The notes under the pieces are model-generated. The model had not been told where the DNA came from. It did no database searches and worked only from the letters and a program-made list of their open reading frames with translations. This document shows positions 1 to 11,545 of a stretch of DNA of 64,000 nt, piece after piece. The stretch is from Xanthostigma xanthostigma (Eukaryota > Arthropoda > Insecta > Raphidioptera > Raphidiidae): the NCBI GenBank assembly GCA_963575645.1, contig OY754465.1, positions 124,001 through 188,000 of the forward strand, written 5' to 3'. Positions within the stretch are counted from its first letter, which is position 1; each line of letters begins with the position of its first letter. Made by a program: the position numbers and the translations under genes.

Positions 1-301
1 CAAAACTATTCTTCTTAAACGCTGCAGGGAAACAAACATTTAGCAAAATTTTCCATCACACAGAAAACTGAGACATGTCTCTATCGCGGTCGAGTTTTGA
101 TCGTAATTCAAGTAACATTTCTTAAGAAAAATTCAGCAATTTGCTGTCATTCTTTCATTATATAACACAAAATATAGAAAGCATAAGACGTCTAACCAAA
201 TGTAATACTTTAGTGTCGCTGGTTAATTTCTTTATAAAATTGTGATTTCCGCAAAATGCATTTCAGTGAAATTATGTCCAATATAATAAATAAAATTAAA
301 A
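1..301. other. AT-rich non-coding stretch
   Basis: I see no gene, RNA or bounded repeat here. The sequence is AT-rich and runs up to the left arm of a foldback. Confidence 0.5.
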
Positions 302-516
302 AAATATAGTTTAAAAAAAACTAAAAAACACGCTTTATATCGGACTAAAAAGTAAAAAATAATTGTTTTAAAATAAGCTTAAAAAGCGTGGGGCGCTTTG
401 TTCCACATTTTCGTACATCGAGCGCCCAACGCTTTTTAAGCTTATTTTAAAACAATTATTTTTTACTTTTTAGTCCGATATAAAGCGTGTTTTTTAGTTT
501 TTTTTAAACTATATTT
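302..516. repeat. Foldback element FB1, copy 1
   Basis: Two arms of about 96 bp (302-397 and 421-516) are near-perfect reverse complements around a 23-bp loop. The outer arm contains AACACGCTTTATAT and the inner arm a GCGTGGGGCGCT motif. A second member with the same outer and inner motifs but a different middle lies at 15245-15542, so this is a dispersed family and not a chance palindrome. It has no coding capacity. The superfamily is unknown. Confidence 0.8.
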
Positions 517-536
517 TATTTTTCACTTTTTAGTTT

Positions 537-1097
537 GAGGATCTATAAAAGAATTTATTAATCCTGGGGGTCCTAATAAGGATAATGGGAAACTGTTATC
601 AAATTATTGCATTGTCATCGGTCCTTGATACGTATGCAAAGTTTCAAATTAATCAGACTTCGGGAAATTGGTGAAAATTATGCTCAAAGATTCCGTTACG
701 GACATACATACATAGTTACAACCCAAACTAATATAAAGCGTTTAATAATAAGGATAATGGGAAACTGTTATCAAATTATTGCATTGTCATCGGTCCTTGA
801 TACGTATGCAAAGTTTCAAATTAATCAGACTTCGGGAAATTGGTGAAAATAAAGCGTTTACTACAGAGGATCTATAAAAGAATTTATTAATCCTGGGGGT
901 CCTAATAAGGATAATGGGAAACTGTTATCAAATTATTGCATTGTCATCGGTCCTTGATACGTATGCAAAGTTTCAAATTAATCAGACTTCGGGAAATTGG
1001 TGAAAATTATGCTCAAAGATTCCGTTACGGACATACATACATAGTTAGTTACATACATACATAGTTAGTTACAACCCAAACTAATATAAAGCGTTTA
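537..1097. repeat. Rearranged tandem triplication
   Basis: A unit of about 210-230 bp beginning GAGGATCTATAAAAG is present in full at 537-744 and 866-1097, with a truncated copy between them (about 745-856). Full copies end near CTAATATAAAGCGTTT. The third copy also carries a small duplication of the ACATACATACATAGTTA stretch. The ORF at 607-846 is only this repeat read in frame. Copies are almost identical, so the duplication is recent. The AAAGCG end resembles the outer motif of FB1 next to it, so the two may be parts of one element. Confidence 0.75.
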
Positions 1098-1415
1098 AAA
1101 ACAAGTATTTTATTGTAATTTCCGCAAATTACAATGCAGTGAATTATGTATAGAGACGAAACGAATAAAAATAAATTTAAGTAAGAAGAGATGCAATCTA
1201 TCAAAATTTTACTATTCAACAGTGCAGATTTCTTATTATTATTTTTGTGTAGGCGGAATTAAAAAGCCATTTCAAATTAACATTTTCACCAGACCCATGG
1301 AATTGAAAACGTTAAATGTATTAATCTAAAGAAACCAACAATATATAAATATGAGTGTGTGTTTTCGAGGGGTTAACCGATATTAATAATTCTTTTTCTA
1401 TTTTATATTACTTTT
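1098..1415. other. AT-rich non-coding stretch
   Basis: No gene or bounded repeat recognised. It ends in a T-run into which an F2 element is inserted. Confidence 0.4.
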
Positions 1416-2082
1416 TTTGACGTGATAACGTCTTATAAATTGATGAATCACCAATATTATAAATTGATAAAACACCGGCTGCATGTACGAAAAAGTGTAA
1501 CGCGTAACGCATAACGCGTAACGTTCCGCCTGACCCTGTGCGTGCTTTTTGCTAATTTCTCGCTCAATTTAAATCAGATCGGTTTGAAACCAGTCTTAAA
1601 CGAAAGAGGAGAACATTTTACATAGATTTCGTATAACAGAATTTGCCTAAACAGTTTTTTTATACAAATGTATATAGAAAAATATTTTATACAAATTTAT
1701 ATAGAAAAATAGCTGTATAAATGCAATGTTGTGTAATGCATGGCGCGACGCGGTCGGTTGTCTTTGTTTGCCGTACATGGAAATTAGAAGCAAACGTATG
1801 TCTTGTCTTAACATGAAAACGGCTGCATTTCTAATGTTTAATTCAATTTTTTGACATTAGTATATTGTGAAATGCAACGCCTTCTAAGTTAAGTATTGGA
1901 ATAACTAATTATTATTAGAACATAATACTTTGTAAGTTGCAAACGTCACTTTTGACATTTCTTATCATTCCGACACCAAGGATAAGCGGATTGAAACCAA
2001 ATTTAGGGAGGTTTAGGTTATGTATTACGGAATACGTAATCACGTAAAACTATCGTCCGTAAACCGACTTTACAGACAACCA
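1416..2082 (+). mobile_element. F2 family element, copy 1 (Helentron-like, non-autonomous)
   Basis: It begins TTTTGACGTGATAACGTC in a T-run and ends with the hairpin-bearing GTAAACCGACTTTACAGACA followed by ACC and Ts. The 5' motif ACGTGATAACGT recurs in inverted form about 45 bp inside the 3' end, so the terminal repeats are offset. That offset layout and insertion between Ts is the known pattern of Helentron/HINE elements; assignment to that group is inference. The copy at 57719-58402 is almost identical along its whole length. No ORF of note. Confidence 0.7.
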
Positions 2083-3940
2083 TTTTTTTTTTTTAGTTCG
2101 GTATTCAAATATTAGGGAACGGGTGATTAAAAACGTACAAGTTATATATTGAAGTCACTAAAAAGTAAAAAAAAACAGTTGTGTGGTTTTAAGAAACTAC
2201 GACGCAAGTGAAACTGTTATTGGATTGTAGGCGTTGGATTGTAGACACTAATTATCCATCACGATTAATTATAAACAACAATATTCACATGAATACACGA
2301 ATAAAAACATGTAAACACTGTACAGCACTTGCCCGCATGACAGACTGACTATGTGTTATACATACTACACGGTCAGCTGATGCTAACCATGGGCGCCGCC
2401 ATATTGGCCTTGGCTGCTCTACCGAGCGCCTTTCACTTTACCCCTACTCCGCGGCCGCCTGTAATGCGACATGCAACAGACGGCCAGAAAAATTCGGGGC
2501 GATAGAATAAAAGTTTCATTTTAAAATTTTTTTTTTAAATTGGAAGGGCCACTAAAAAGAACAAAATTTTAAGGTCGGCGTCAATTTAATAGAAGTAATT
2601 TAACGCTGTTAAGTGACCTTTTTTGAAGGAGGTTGAATTAAAAAAAAAAAAGTTTATTTCTTCGCCATGATCACAATTTTAGTGTCAAATATATAACGCA
2701 AACGTTAAAAAGCCCACACAAATATTGATGTTTTACTTTTGCGTTCTTTTTATCGGGGTCCTTATGCGTTCACCCTTGTCTCCAGGACCGTATTCATTGT
2801 GTCTTTTTGTTAACGAATGCGTTGTACATAATATACATTACAAGGGAAACTGGTGGCAAACGTTGCAATCATAAAGAAGTCGTGAGAGTCGACATCTTTA
2901 CTATTTGTTCTTTATATTATATTATATGACTGGAATTCAGTCGTACTACCTCCACAATCACCGAACTGCTGAACACGGAGTTTATGAAAGGGTCTCAATA
3001 CACCCTGAATTTAATTGTCCACCCATCTGAAGTTCTGTGAGATTGAAACTACATTATTATATAGCTCTCTGAAACTTGGACATTTTCATCTTATCTATTC
3101 TTTAGTGTTCTGTTGATTTGCTACTTGAAACTTACAGTTTCTTATACGGCAAATAAATACGATGAACTCTTACAGAATTGCGCGTTAGTCCAAAGCATCT
3201 TAGAGATAAACACAAACATATCTGATTAAATATGGTCAACGTTTCAGTAAAATAAATCAATAGCCCTCAACGACCGGCAAACCCTGGTTTCATTTCAATA
3301 GTAGGGTAGACCCGTCTACAAAAAATGTAATAATTTTTAACATAAACTAATCATGTGAATCAAATATTTCGTTCTTTTTTCCCTCGCTTCTGAACTGCAC
3401 ACAAGAAATAAAAAAGTATTAATTTTCAACCAAAAATTGAGAGGTATGTATGTCTATGGAAAGATATGTATGGACACAGATATATTACCTATTATAAAGA
3501 GCCAGTGGGCGTGGCCGTGATTCAACTATAGGTAGTCAGTTAGCTAAAGCTGTCTGACGGGATTACTCTAAATTTAAACATAAAACCAATAATACACACG
3601 TTTGGCAATTATTTCTTGTAGATAAAGCTTCCAAAAAATTCTCAAAATAAAACTGTTTTATTATCTATTTGTAACGTAGATTCCAACCCTAAAAAAATGT
3701 GGAACGAGACCATTCCAGATTAATATTGAGATAGCCAATTGCCTGTCAAATTCCTATCTTCACAAAGTTACTCGACTTATCCTATAATTTGAATGGGAGA
3801 AGAATTTCCAGAAACATGACAAATTGCTGGTGTGAGTGATGTCTGTCTAATTATACATTAAAGAGGATGTTTGCATGTTTCGGTGGAAAAATTCATTCAC
3901 TGTTTAAAAGCATATTACTTCATCGGTAACACAGGCAGTA
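2083..3940. other. Unannotated stretch with a GC-rich patch
   Basis: Mostly AT-rich. A GC-rich patch at about 2370-2510 has GCCGCCATATTGG and a NotI-like GCGGCCGC, as seen in insect promoters. A 38-codon ORF (2389-2505) starts in a good context (ACCATGG) within it, but it is too short to call. Nothing else is recognisable. Confidence 0.35.
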
Positions 3941-4396
3941 TCATATATATTAATACGCTAAGGTTAAAGATGTTTGCCTCCCTTTTCAGAAAAAACCTCA
4001 CAATTTCTCCACATAAATTATATATCATTTAACAGATAATTGCTTGCTCTACTGACATCGACAACTAAAAAATTTATTATTGCTATTGTTTTTGTAAATT
4101 AATTAAACTCTGAACAACGTCTGCCATCTGACGGCGTAACGTTAACACTTCGATCTTTCATCTGACCTTCATATTGTAAATACTGCATACTGCCATCTGA
4201 CGGGCAACGCTGAACAACGCTTTTGCTACTTGCGCCTCTATATGACAATTTTAGTAAAATATTTCTTTTACAACAAAAAGAAGAACGTTATAAGCAGTGT
4301 GCAAAATTAGAAACGAATTGAATACCTGCAATCATATTTGAAAAATAATTTTGTAAATACTTATTTAATGCGAATAATTCGCACAGGTCACGCGAG
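3941..4396 (+). mobile_element. Helitron family H1, copy A (non-autonomous)
   Basis: It starts A|TC at 3941 and ends with the palindrome TGCGAATAATTCGCA, then AGGTCACG and CGAG|T, where the other copies have CTAG|T. TC start, 3' hairpin a few bases before CTRR, and insertion between A and T are the standard Helitron rules. Inside are several degenerate units around GCCATCTGACGGC. There is no Rep/helicase ORF, so it depends on an autonomous partner. The mutated CTAG suggests an older copy. Confidence 0.75.
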
Positions 4397-5715
4397 TATT
4401 ATAAATTACGCTATGACAAAAGTATAGTGAATGCAATTACAATTTGCACCCGGACAAAACTGAACCGGGCTGCTGGTATATAGGTACTCACAAATTATTT
4501 AAAAAAAGTCACTATAACCTTTTCATTTTTTTAATAAGTACGTCTGTGCCAGCGAATGAAAGTACCTAAATTACTACACATAAATGTCAGTAACAACGCT
4601 GTGAATACTTAATGGATATGGGTAATGCAGAGTCAACAGGTTGCTCCATCGCGACATTGATTGGTGATCGGTGATGGCGATCGTATTATATTATGTAGTA
4701 CTGAACCGCCAACATGACATACGCATTGTGTATAGATCGATTGATCTTCACCGCTTTGTAATTTTATACACTGCTCGCGTATTTCAATAATCTGCTTTTT
4801 TTAATCTACATACGTTTCTTTTATGTGTTTCAATTAATATGCTTGAAAAAACCGTTTATGAGTAAAGTATTGAAGTATTAATTAAAAGACAAGTTAATTG
4901 ATTAAAACACGTTCAAATTTTTATATCACATTTTTAACTGTCGCTCATTTTTTTATTCCAAATACCGCCAACGGGGATCGGTCTGTGAATTATTTTAGGG
5001 AGATTACAAATAATGTAAACATTCTCAAATAGTAAACACAAAAATATTTTCTCTGTTCCTTCCACACAATATTTGTATACTCAATTTATTTGGATTATTT
5101 CAACGAGAAAACACTTTTTATTTGTAGTTTTAAGTTTGGGATACTTTGTTAAAAAAACTTTTGTTAACATTAAAAAAATAGAACGCATTTTTAAATGGAT
5201 TTATGTCTCATGTTTGTAACAAAACTACTTTTTCACATTTGCTAATTTTTCTTACAACCAATTAGGACACAGACAAAAACACATTTTTTGACATCGTTTG
5301 TTCAAAATTCAAAAGAAACAGTTGACACAAAATGATTCTAATATTTTTTCACGTTCCAGTTTATAGATTTTTATGGCGGAATGAATAGACACCCATATCG
5401 GTAGTGATTTTTCAATGTCCTTCATGACAATATTTTTTCTTTTGTTAAAACCTCACACCGGATAGAAAAAAATGCTGGACACCTGAGGCTAGGTACCACT
5501 GGTCTAACAAGAGACAAGGCGTAACATACCCTTCAAACAAAATAGATTATGTCAAATTTTCTGTAAAAAAGAGATTAGAATTTAAAGCAATGTTGCTTTT
5601 TTAAGTCCATGATTAAAATCTCTGTCTCTGCAACAATGAAGCTATAAAAATAACAAAATTGACCTACTCTTAGTAGATTGACAACTGAATAACGTCTTAG
5701 TAAAAAAGTAGATTA
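4397..5715. other. AT-rich non-coding stretch
   Basis: No gene, RNA or clear repeat recognised. Confidence 0.4.
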
Positions 5716-6105
5716 CTGGGTGATTCAAAATATTTACTCTAACATCATCTTACATTTTTGAATTAGCTTTATATACTTTTACAAATAAAGATAAATACGA
5801 ACTAGGTTCTGATATTCACAACATCAATACACGCCAAAAAAGCACTCTAAGAGTTCCTTATAGTCGCTTAAATTTGAGCAAAAGATCCCCAGTCCATCTA
5901 GGGGTAACTCTTTTTAATAAACTGCCTGTACATATAAAATTAGCTACAGATGTAAAATATTTCAAAAATTCTCTGAAAATGTATTTGCTGGAAAACGCTT
6001 TTTATCATTTAAATGAATATTTACTGTAATGTTCATTCACCTGACATTATTAACACTGTACTTTACAGTTTCTTAAAATAAAAGCTTATTATTATTATTA
6101 TTATT
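5716..6105 (+). pseudogene. 3' end of a non-LTR retrotransposon (LINE), 5'-truncated
   Basis: One frame from about 5716 to a TAA at 6027-6029 reads as the C-terminal tail of a LINE endonuclease/reverse transcriptase protein: a TSSYIFELALY segment, then HNINTRQKSTLRVP, then LFNKLPVHIK and a final FKNSLKMYLL stretch. This order (Y-I-E-L, NTR, NKLP, FK..LK) is characteristic of the tail of insect jockey/CR1/RTE-type ORF2. After the stop come an AATAAA (6077-6082) and a TTA microsatellite tail (6087-6105), a usual LINE 3' end. A TGA lies just upstream in frame and everything 5' is missing, so this is a dead-on-arrival copy. The clade cannot be settled by eye. Confidence 0.72.
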
Positions 6106-7006
6106 CATATACCGCCTAGCCATTTTTTTTTAACTTAAAATAATAGAGTCAAATGTATTTTTCTTATGATTGAAAAAATTCCCAAAAAGTTGGCATACGC
6201 GGTTTTGTCTTGTGACCACACAAGTATTATCGACTGCGACCCACACATAATGTATACATACATAGTTACAGCAGTTTTGTCAAAAGCTATCTTTATTTGA
6301 TCCCTCGAGGTATAATCGATCAATATGATATAGAAACATATATTTCTGCATCTAAACATAGGTTTATTGGTTTGCTTTTGAAAATTGCGTGTGGGATTAC
6401 GTAAGTTACGTAATATCGAAAAAATAGTGAAATGTTGTTCTTTTGAACGACTTCATTTTTTTGGCACTAGGTAGAAGAAGAAATAAAGTCAATTTTTAAA
6501 TGGACTAGAAATATTCATGGTTCTTTTATAACAAACTTTTAGTTCCCAGATTTTAATCCGAAAACTGGTAACAGTATAATAATTCTAAAAATAAGAATAT
6601 TCAATTGTCAAAACTACTCTAAATCAAATATTAGATGCATGCATGAAGAAACCATGTTTTTCTCATTCCATTTATAAAAGAAATAACTTTTGACAAGACA
6701 GATAAGTCTTTCAATAAACCGCAACGAAATATCAATTTTAAAACAGAAGTAGATTTTATGTGAAAAGTTTTAGTGACTTTTTACTATATGTACACACACA
6801 CACACATTTTTATATCATATTTGCATACAAGTTCGCATTTGAAATGTTTTATTGTCAGTTTATAAAACAATGCTTTGTTAATTTTAAAGCTGTGATTCTA
6901 TTTTTACGCTATGCGCTACTCCTAGCATCGCCACCTGCACGCGACGGCAGTGTCACTCGGTCACTTTTGTCAATTTACTTCGAGCACCACGTCCAGAATC
7001 CGCCAA
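6106..7006. other. AT-rich non-coding stretch
   Basis: No gene recognised. A short CA microsatellite lies near 6789-6805. The 107-codon ORF at 6760-7083 runs into an H1 Helitron and resembles nothing I know. Confidence 0.4.
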
Positions 7007-7480
7007 TCATATATATTAATACGCTACGGTTAAAGATGTTTGTCTCCCTTTTTAGAAAAAAACCACACAATTTCTCCACATAAATTAATTATATATCATT
7101 TTACAGATAATTGCTTGCTCTACTGACATCGACAACTAAAAAATTTATTATTGCTTTTGTTTTCGTAAATTAATTAAACTCTGAACAACGTCTGCCATCT
7201 GACGGCGTAACGTTAACACTTCGATCTGTCATCTGACCTTTATATTGTAAATACTGCATACCGCCATCTGACGGGCAACGCTGAACAACGCTTTTGCTAC
7301 TTGCGCCTCTATATGACAATTTTAGTAAAATATTTCTTTTACAACAAAAAGAAGAACGTTGTAAGCAGTGTGCAAAATTAGAAACGAATTGAATACCTGC
7401 AATCATATTTAAAAAATAATTTTGTAAAGTGATAATTATTATACTTATTTAGTGCGAATAATTCGCACAAGTCACGCTAG
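7007..7480 (+). mobile_element. Helitron family H1, copy B
   Basis: A|TCATATATATTAATACGC at the 5' end and GTGCGAATAATTCGCAC, then AAGTCACG and CTAG|T at the 3' end. It is close to copy A along its whole length. The 78-codon minus-strand ORF at 7170-7406 recurs in damaged form in other copies, which shows it is repeat sequence and not a gene. Confidence 0.82.
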
Positions 7481-8820
7481 TTAATAATAATGTGCTCAAT
7501 TCTTATATGAGTGCTTGTAATAGAGCGGCCATGAAAACATCTATACGCTATACGCTCGACTATTTCCAAATCCCGGTACAATTTGTAAAATGACTGGTAA
7601 AAATTATACACCACTTTACTGACAAAAAATTCAGACAAGCGATATTTTAGTTATACGGCATTTTGTTCAGTGTAAGTTAAATTTATATACTAAACTTATA
7701 CAGTATTGAGTATACGAGATAAAGTGTATAGTTTAAAGTTTTGGTGTCTTTTCAACGCTTTACAAGCTTTACTTCGGTTATATCTCTGTTCGACAATAAT
7801 GTAGAAAAATCTCCACTCCACGGCGGCGCGTACTGTTTATATACAGATATGTAAGTTGCACGGAACTACCGACTGGAACTACCTAAGCTCAGTACTCGCG
7901 GAGAAGTGGAGCTAAAATTTAAGGATGGACACTAACAGCAATACTGTAGAAATGAAACATTTATTTTAAAAATCATCTTAGAATATAAGAAAAGTGATAA
8001 TTCATAATATAGTAATTGTAAATTTAAAACATTGTAAAATGTTGATCTGTTTATTTTCTGGGCTTAATAGTTCATTGTTACAATGCGTTGTTATAAAAAA
8101 CAAAAAATGAATCCAAATTGATCAAGTGATACTTTTACCCATTTTCGAAATAGAATTTCGGGACTGGAGACTCGTAATCAATAAATGAAATAAGTCAAAT
8201 CAACAAGTTATAGTCAATTTGATATTTAGTAAAACTTAGTTTTGACGTTAAATCACAATTAACTGTTAGTTATCACATCCCACCATCAATATCAATGCAA
8301 CTCGATCAAACAGCAACCTGTGGTTACAACATAATTAAAATAGATGGCAGTAGACTGACGTTATATATCAAATTCTAGGCGCCGAACAGCTAGGATCTAT
8401 TTATTTGCACAACTAAAATGTATGCTAATTCTTTATCTACAGTACTGTTTTGTACAACCCTTGAATTGTTCAATATATTATTGCTTATATGGGATACTTT
8501 CGTATCTTCGACATGCAGACCGGTGGAAAAAAAAAACCTTTAAACTACTCAATTTTCTGTTTCTTACATTCAGACCTTATTTGTTAATAAGATCTCTTTT
8601 CGAACAAAAATTTAAAAAAATTACTAACCGATACATTTTACAGCAGAGTTGATTTTTTTTAATTTTTAATGTACCTTTGATATCCATAATTATATAATCT
8701 CATGACTTGTTTTATACCTGATAGGTATTTTAAAATAAAACATATTAGATATCAATATTATTATGTCTCAGTAAAGTTCCATTATCAGCTATATTCTAGC
8801 CTTCTTTCCAGTTTTCCTCA
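7481..8820. other. AT-rich non-coding stretch
   Basis: No gene recognised. A slightly GC-richer patch lies at about 7820-7920. The ORFs at 8422-8652 and 8702-8890 look like chance; the second runs into an F2 element. Confidence 0.35.
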
Positions 8821-9028
8821 TTTTGACGTGATAACGTCTTATAAATTGATGAAACACCAGCTGCACGCACGAAAAAGTGTAACGCCGTAACGTTCCGCCT
8901 GACCCTGTGCATGCAAGCGAGAGCGCAAATATAGTTTGACAGCCACTAAAATTTAGGTTATGTATTATTAAATATGATATTCGAGCTGAATAAAAACTAT
9001 CGTCCGTAAACCGACTTTACAGACAACG
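8821..9028 (+). mobile_element. F2 family element, copy 2 (short form)
   Basis: Both F2 ends are present (TTTTGACGTGATAACGTC and CCGTAAACCGACTTTACAGA), but the middle is shortened to about 210 bp total. The inner copy of the offset repeat near the 3' end is degraded in this copy. Confidence 0.7.
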
Positions 9029-10246
9029 AAATTTTTTACTAATTGTACTGACATCAGCTGAAAAAAGTTGGACCTCCTTTCATGTAACTCAAGTGGTAAC
9101 TTAAATCCTCTAATGCTCAAATTCAACGTTTACACGAGTGAAACCTGCAGAGTTATTGTTAAACTCAAAATAAGTCACGTAAAACGAGTGGTTTTAATTA
9201 CATATTATTTGATAAATTTATAACATTTACGAATGAATTACAAAGTTAATAGTAAATTAAATTTTATTCAAGCTACTAAAATGAAATAGTTCGACAATTA
9301 ATAATACAAATTATACTTTAATGACATTTTACATTGCTAAATACACACAATTTACATACTAAATGATAACTTGACAAATGAATGGGAAATTTGCAGAATG
9401 TATTGTGCGCTGAAATTGAATAAATTCAGCGCTCTGATATTTATTTGAATTAATTAGCGTCATATATCCAACTTTAATTTAATGAAAATGAAAATTACTT
9501 CAATTCTCAAAAGTCACAATGAATCAGTTCTTTGCAACATTAATTGTCCAATAATTAGCAAACGAAAATATTATTTTCTATAAAAAGCATATTGAAAATT
9601 TACATATTATATTTTTCAGAAAAATGACTGCACACTCAAAGGGTGTATCAAGAGATGTAGAAGATTATACACGCTCGACAACTCAAAGTGTGTACGTATA
9701 ACAATAAGAGATTACTAACATGACAATATGATAACGCGTGAGCCCATATTTTTGACTATAAAGAAAACTTCGGACGAGGAATACCTTTGCATAAATTTAA
9801 TTTAAACTTCTTCAGAGTCTGCAGCGTCGAAATTTCACGGAAGTGGCGGATCGCGGAAGATATTCACTATGAAATGATTGCAACCACCATTGTCACATCA
9901 ACGTTCAAATCGGTATATTATATGAAATTTGTATGCGAAGAAATTTCCTTACTTTATTTTTATATACTTGAGGTTTTTGTTTTCAAGACGCGTTAAACGT
10001 ATGAGCAAGCGGAATGCGGGTTGGCGGTTTAAGGGTATTTACCAAGGTATGAAGATTTAAGAGCATCGCGGCGTCACGAATCACGTGTCCCCAGAGCGGT
10101 TGCAGTTCCCGTTATGCTATTTTCGCATGATGCTGCAATGTATATACATGCCGTCCCGTTTTCAGTAGATACATAAATGTAGGGTATTTCGGTGACAATG
10201 GTAGTTATTAATATCCTGCAATGTCGTCAAATTATAGTTTTATTTT
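9029..10246. other. Non-coding stretch
   Basis: No gene recognised. The part at 9790-10130 is less AT-rich than its surroundings, but the 69-codon ORF there has no recognisable features. Confidence 0.35.
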
Positions 10247-10409
10247 GAGGTAAGTAACTGTGTAATAATAAAGGACCCAACATCGCAGTCGCTTGTGATG
10301 GCACCCTGAATATTAGAAAGTGCTCGGTATGTAAACTTTCTAATACTCAGGGTGCCATCACAAGCGACTGCGATGTTGGGTTCTTTATTATTACACAGTT
10401 ATTTACCTC
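10247..10409. repeat. Near-perfect foldback, arms about 75 bp
   Basis: The arm starting GAGGTAAGTAACTGTG is repeated in inverse, ending CAGTTATTTACCTC, with only a few mismatches and a loop of about 13 bp. The arms include GGCACCCTGA and CATCGCAGTCGC. This is the structure of a palindromic MITE or foldback. No related copy was seen elsewhere in the window. Confidence 0.8.
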
Positions 10410-11130
10410 GGATCTCTCTGTCACACACTTCCAAGCACGTCAAAATTAAAATCTTTAAAATTCGCAAACCCCTAATAGGACCGAATTTTTCGCAGACAAC
10501 CCTATATCTACGTGTTCGCAATAAAACAGCGCTTATTATGACATAAAATTTTTTCTATTATCAATCAAGTGAAAGTAACGTGCATGGACATACCTATTTA
10601 TACCTGACAACCCAGAGTTCGCCCAGGTAGACAACCCAACGGCTGCACATTCTATACGTTTTATACTTCAAGTCAGGACAACATTTTCTTATTATCTTGA
10701 TGTTGCAACATTTAATAAAAAATCATTTTTTAAAAACTAATTAAAAATAGTCTGTCCAGAATTTTTTTTAGCAAACCCATTTTTAATATATTTTCTAAAA
10801 TACTAAAAATTCATGATAAAATATGTTTCATTCTATTATCAGCTCGGTGAAGGTCGATGTAGGTTCGGCTCTTTGACTAGTAGGTTAGTTATAAAAAAGC
10901 ACATTACGCCAATGAATTTAAATCTAAAAACAGCTCCTGATTACACACCTAGTGTTACAGTAGTTACTGAGATAAATTACAGACGCGGTGAAAATGGGAC
11001 ATTCTGTAGAGAGTTTGCTGCTAGTTTACTGAGGCTGTGCCGTGCCAGTTTGTGCCCCGTAACGCCGAACCAAACTCATCTCTTGGGACTTTCTTTCACT
11101 TCGTCTCTTCTACTCCAGTTCGCTTTTGTC
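10410..11130. other. Non-coding stretch containing a long chance ORF
   Basis: A 165-codon ORF (10813-11310) runs through here and across the foldback at 11131. It has no recognisable domain and its overlap with a palindrome argues against coding. Confidence 0.35.
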
Positions 11131-11242
11131 CAGATGGAGGCAATTCGATGTACGTACACATTCCATACACGAAATTTTGTGTTGTATATCCACGCAAAAT
11201 TCGCGGATGGGGTGTATAAGTACATCGAATTGCCTCCATCTG
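11131..11242. repeat. Foldback with 23-bp perfect ends
   Basis: CAGATGGAGGCAATTCGATG (followed by TAC) at 11131-11153 is matched by its exact reverse complement at 11220-11242. The inner sequence pairs only partly. Probably a small foldback element. Confidence 0.65.
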
Positions 11243-11370
11243 AACAGAAGCGTGGGCCCAAATGCCACCTCTCCGCTCTTAGATGTTTTGTGATGAATAA
11301 TTTCAGTTGATATGAAGAGACGCTAATATATTTAGTTGTAAACAGTCCTAATCTACAATATAATTAAATA

Positions 11371-11545
11371 TCTGTACTAATATTATAAAGAGAGAGTGCG
11401 AATTTTTTGAGTATATGCGGTGGGTATTCTTCGAAACTACTCATCCGATTTCTTTTTTTTCACCAATATTTAAAAGTGCCCTTCAGTCGACGAAAAAACG
11501 ATGGTAATCTACAAATTCGGGCAAAGCCGGACCTATAGCCACTAG
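11371..11545 (+). mobile_element. Short Helitron with ACTAATATTATAAA-type 5' end
   Basis: It starts A|TCTGTACTAATATTATAAAG and ends with a CCGGC-type hairpin (CGGGCAAAGCCGG) and CTAG|T at 11542-11545. ACTAATATTATAAA after TC and a 'CGGGCAAAGCCGG' hairpin before CTAG are common ends of lepidopteran Helitrons. Only 175 bp and non-autonomous. Confidence 0.75.

Noticed and set aside
2389-2505. 38-codon ORF with a good start context and hydrophobic start
   Set aside because: Too short and without homology; the GC-rich patch alone can explain it.
6760-7083. 107-codon ORF
   Set aside because: Its last third lies in an H1 Helitron and the rest is AT-driven low-information sequence.
7170-7406. 78-codon ORF recurring at 45793 and 62479, looked like a small gene family
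   Set aside because: It lies inside H1 Helitrons, its frame is not preserved across copies, and its similarity comes from the repeat DNA.
10813-11310. 165-codon plus-strand ORF, the longest outside the LTR element
   Set aside because: No recognisable domain, and it runs through a 23-bp-ended foldback, which also creates the mirrored ORFs at 11037-11219 and 11076-11261.
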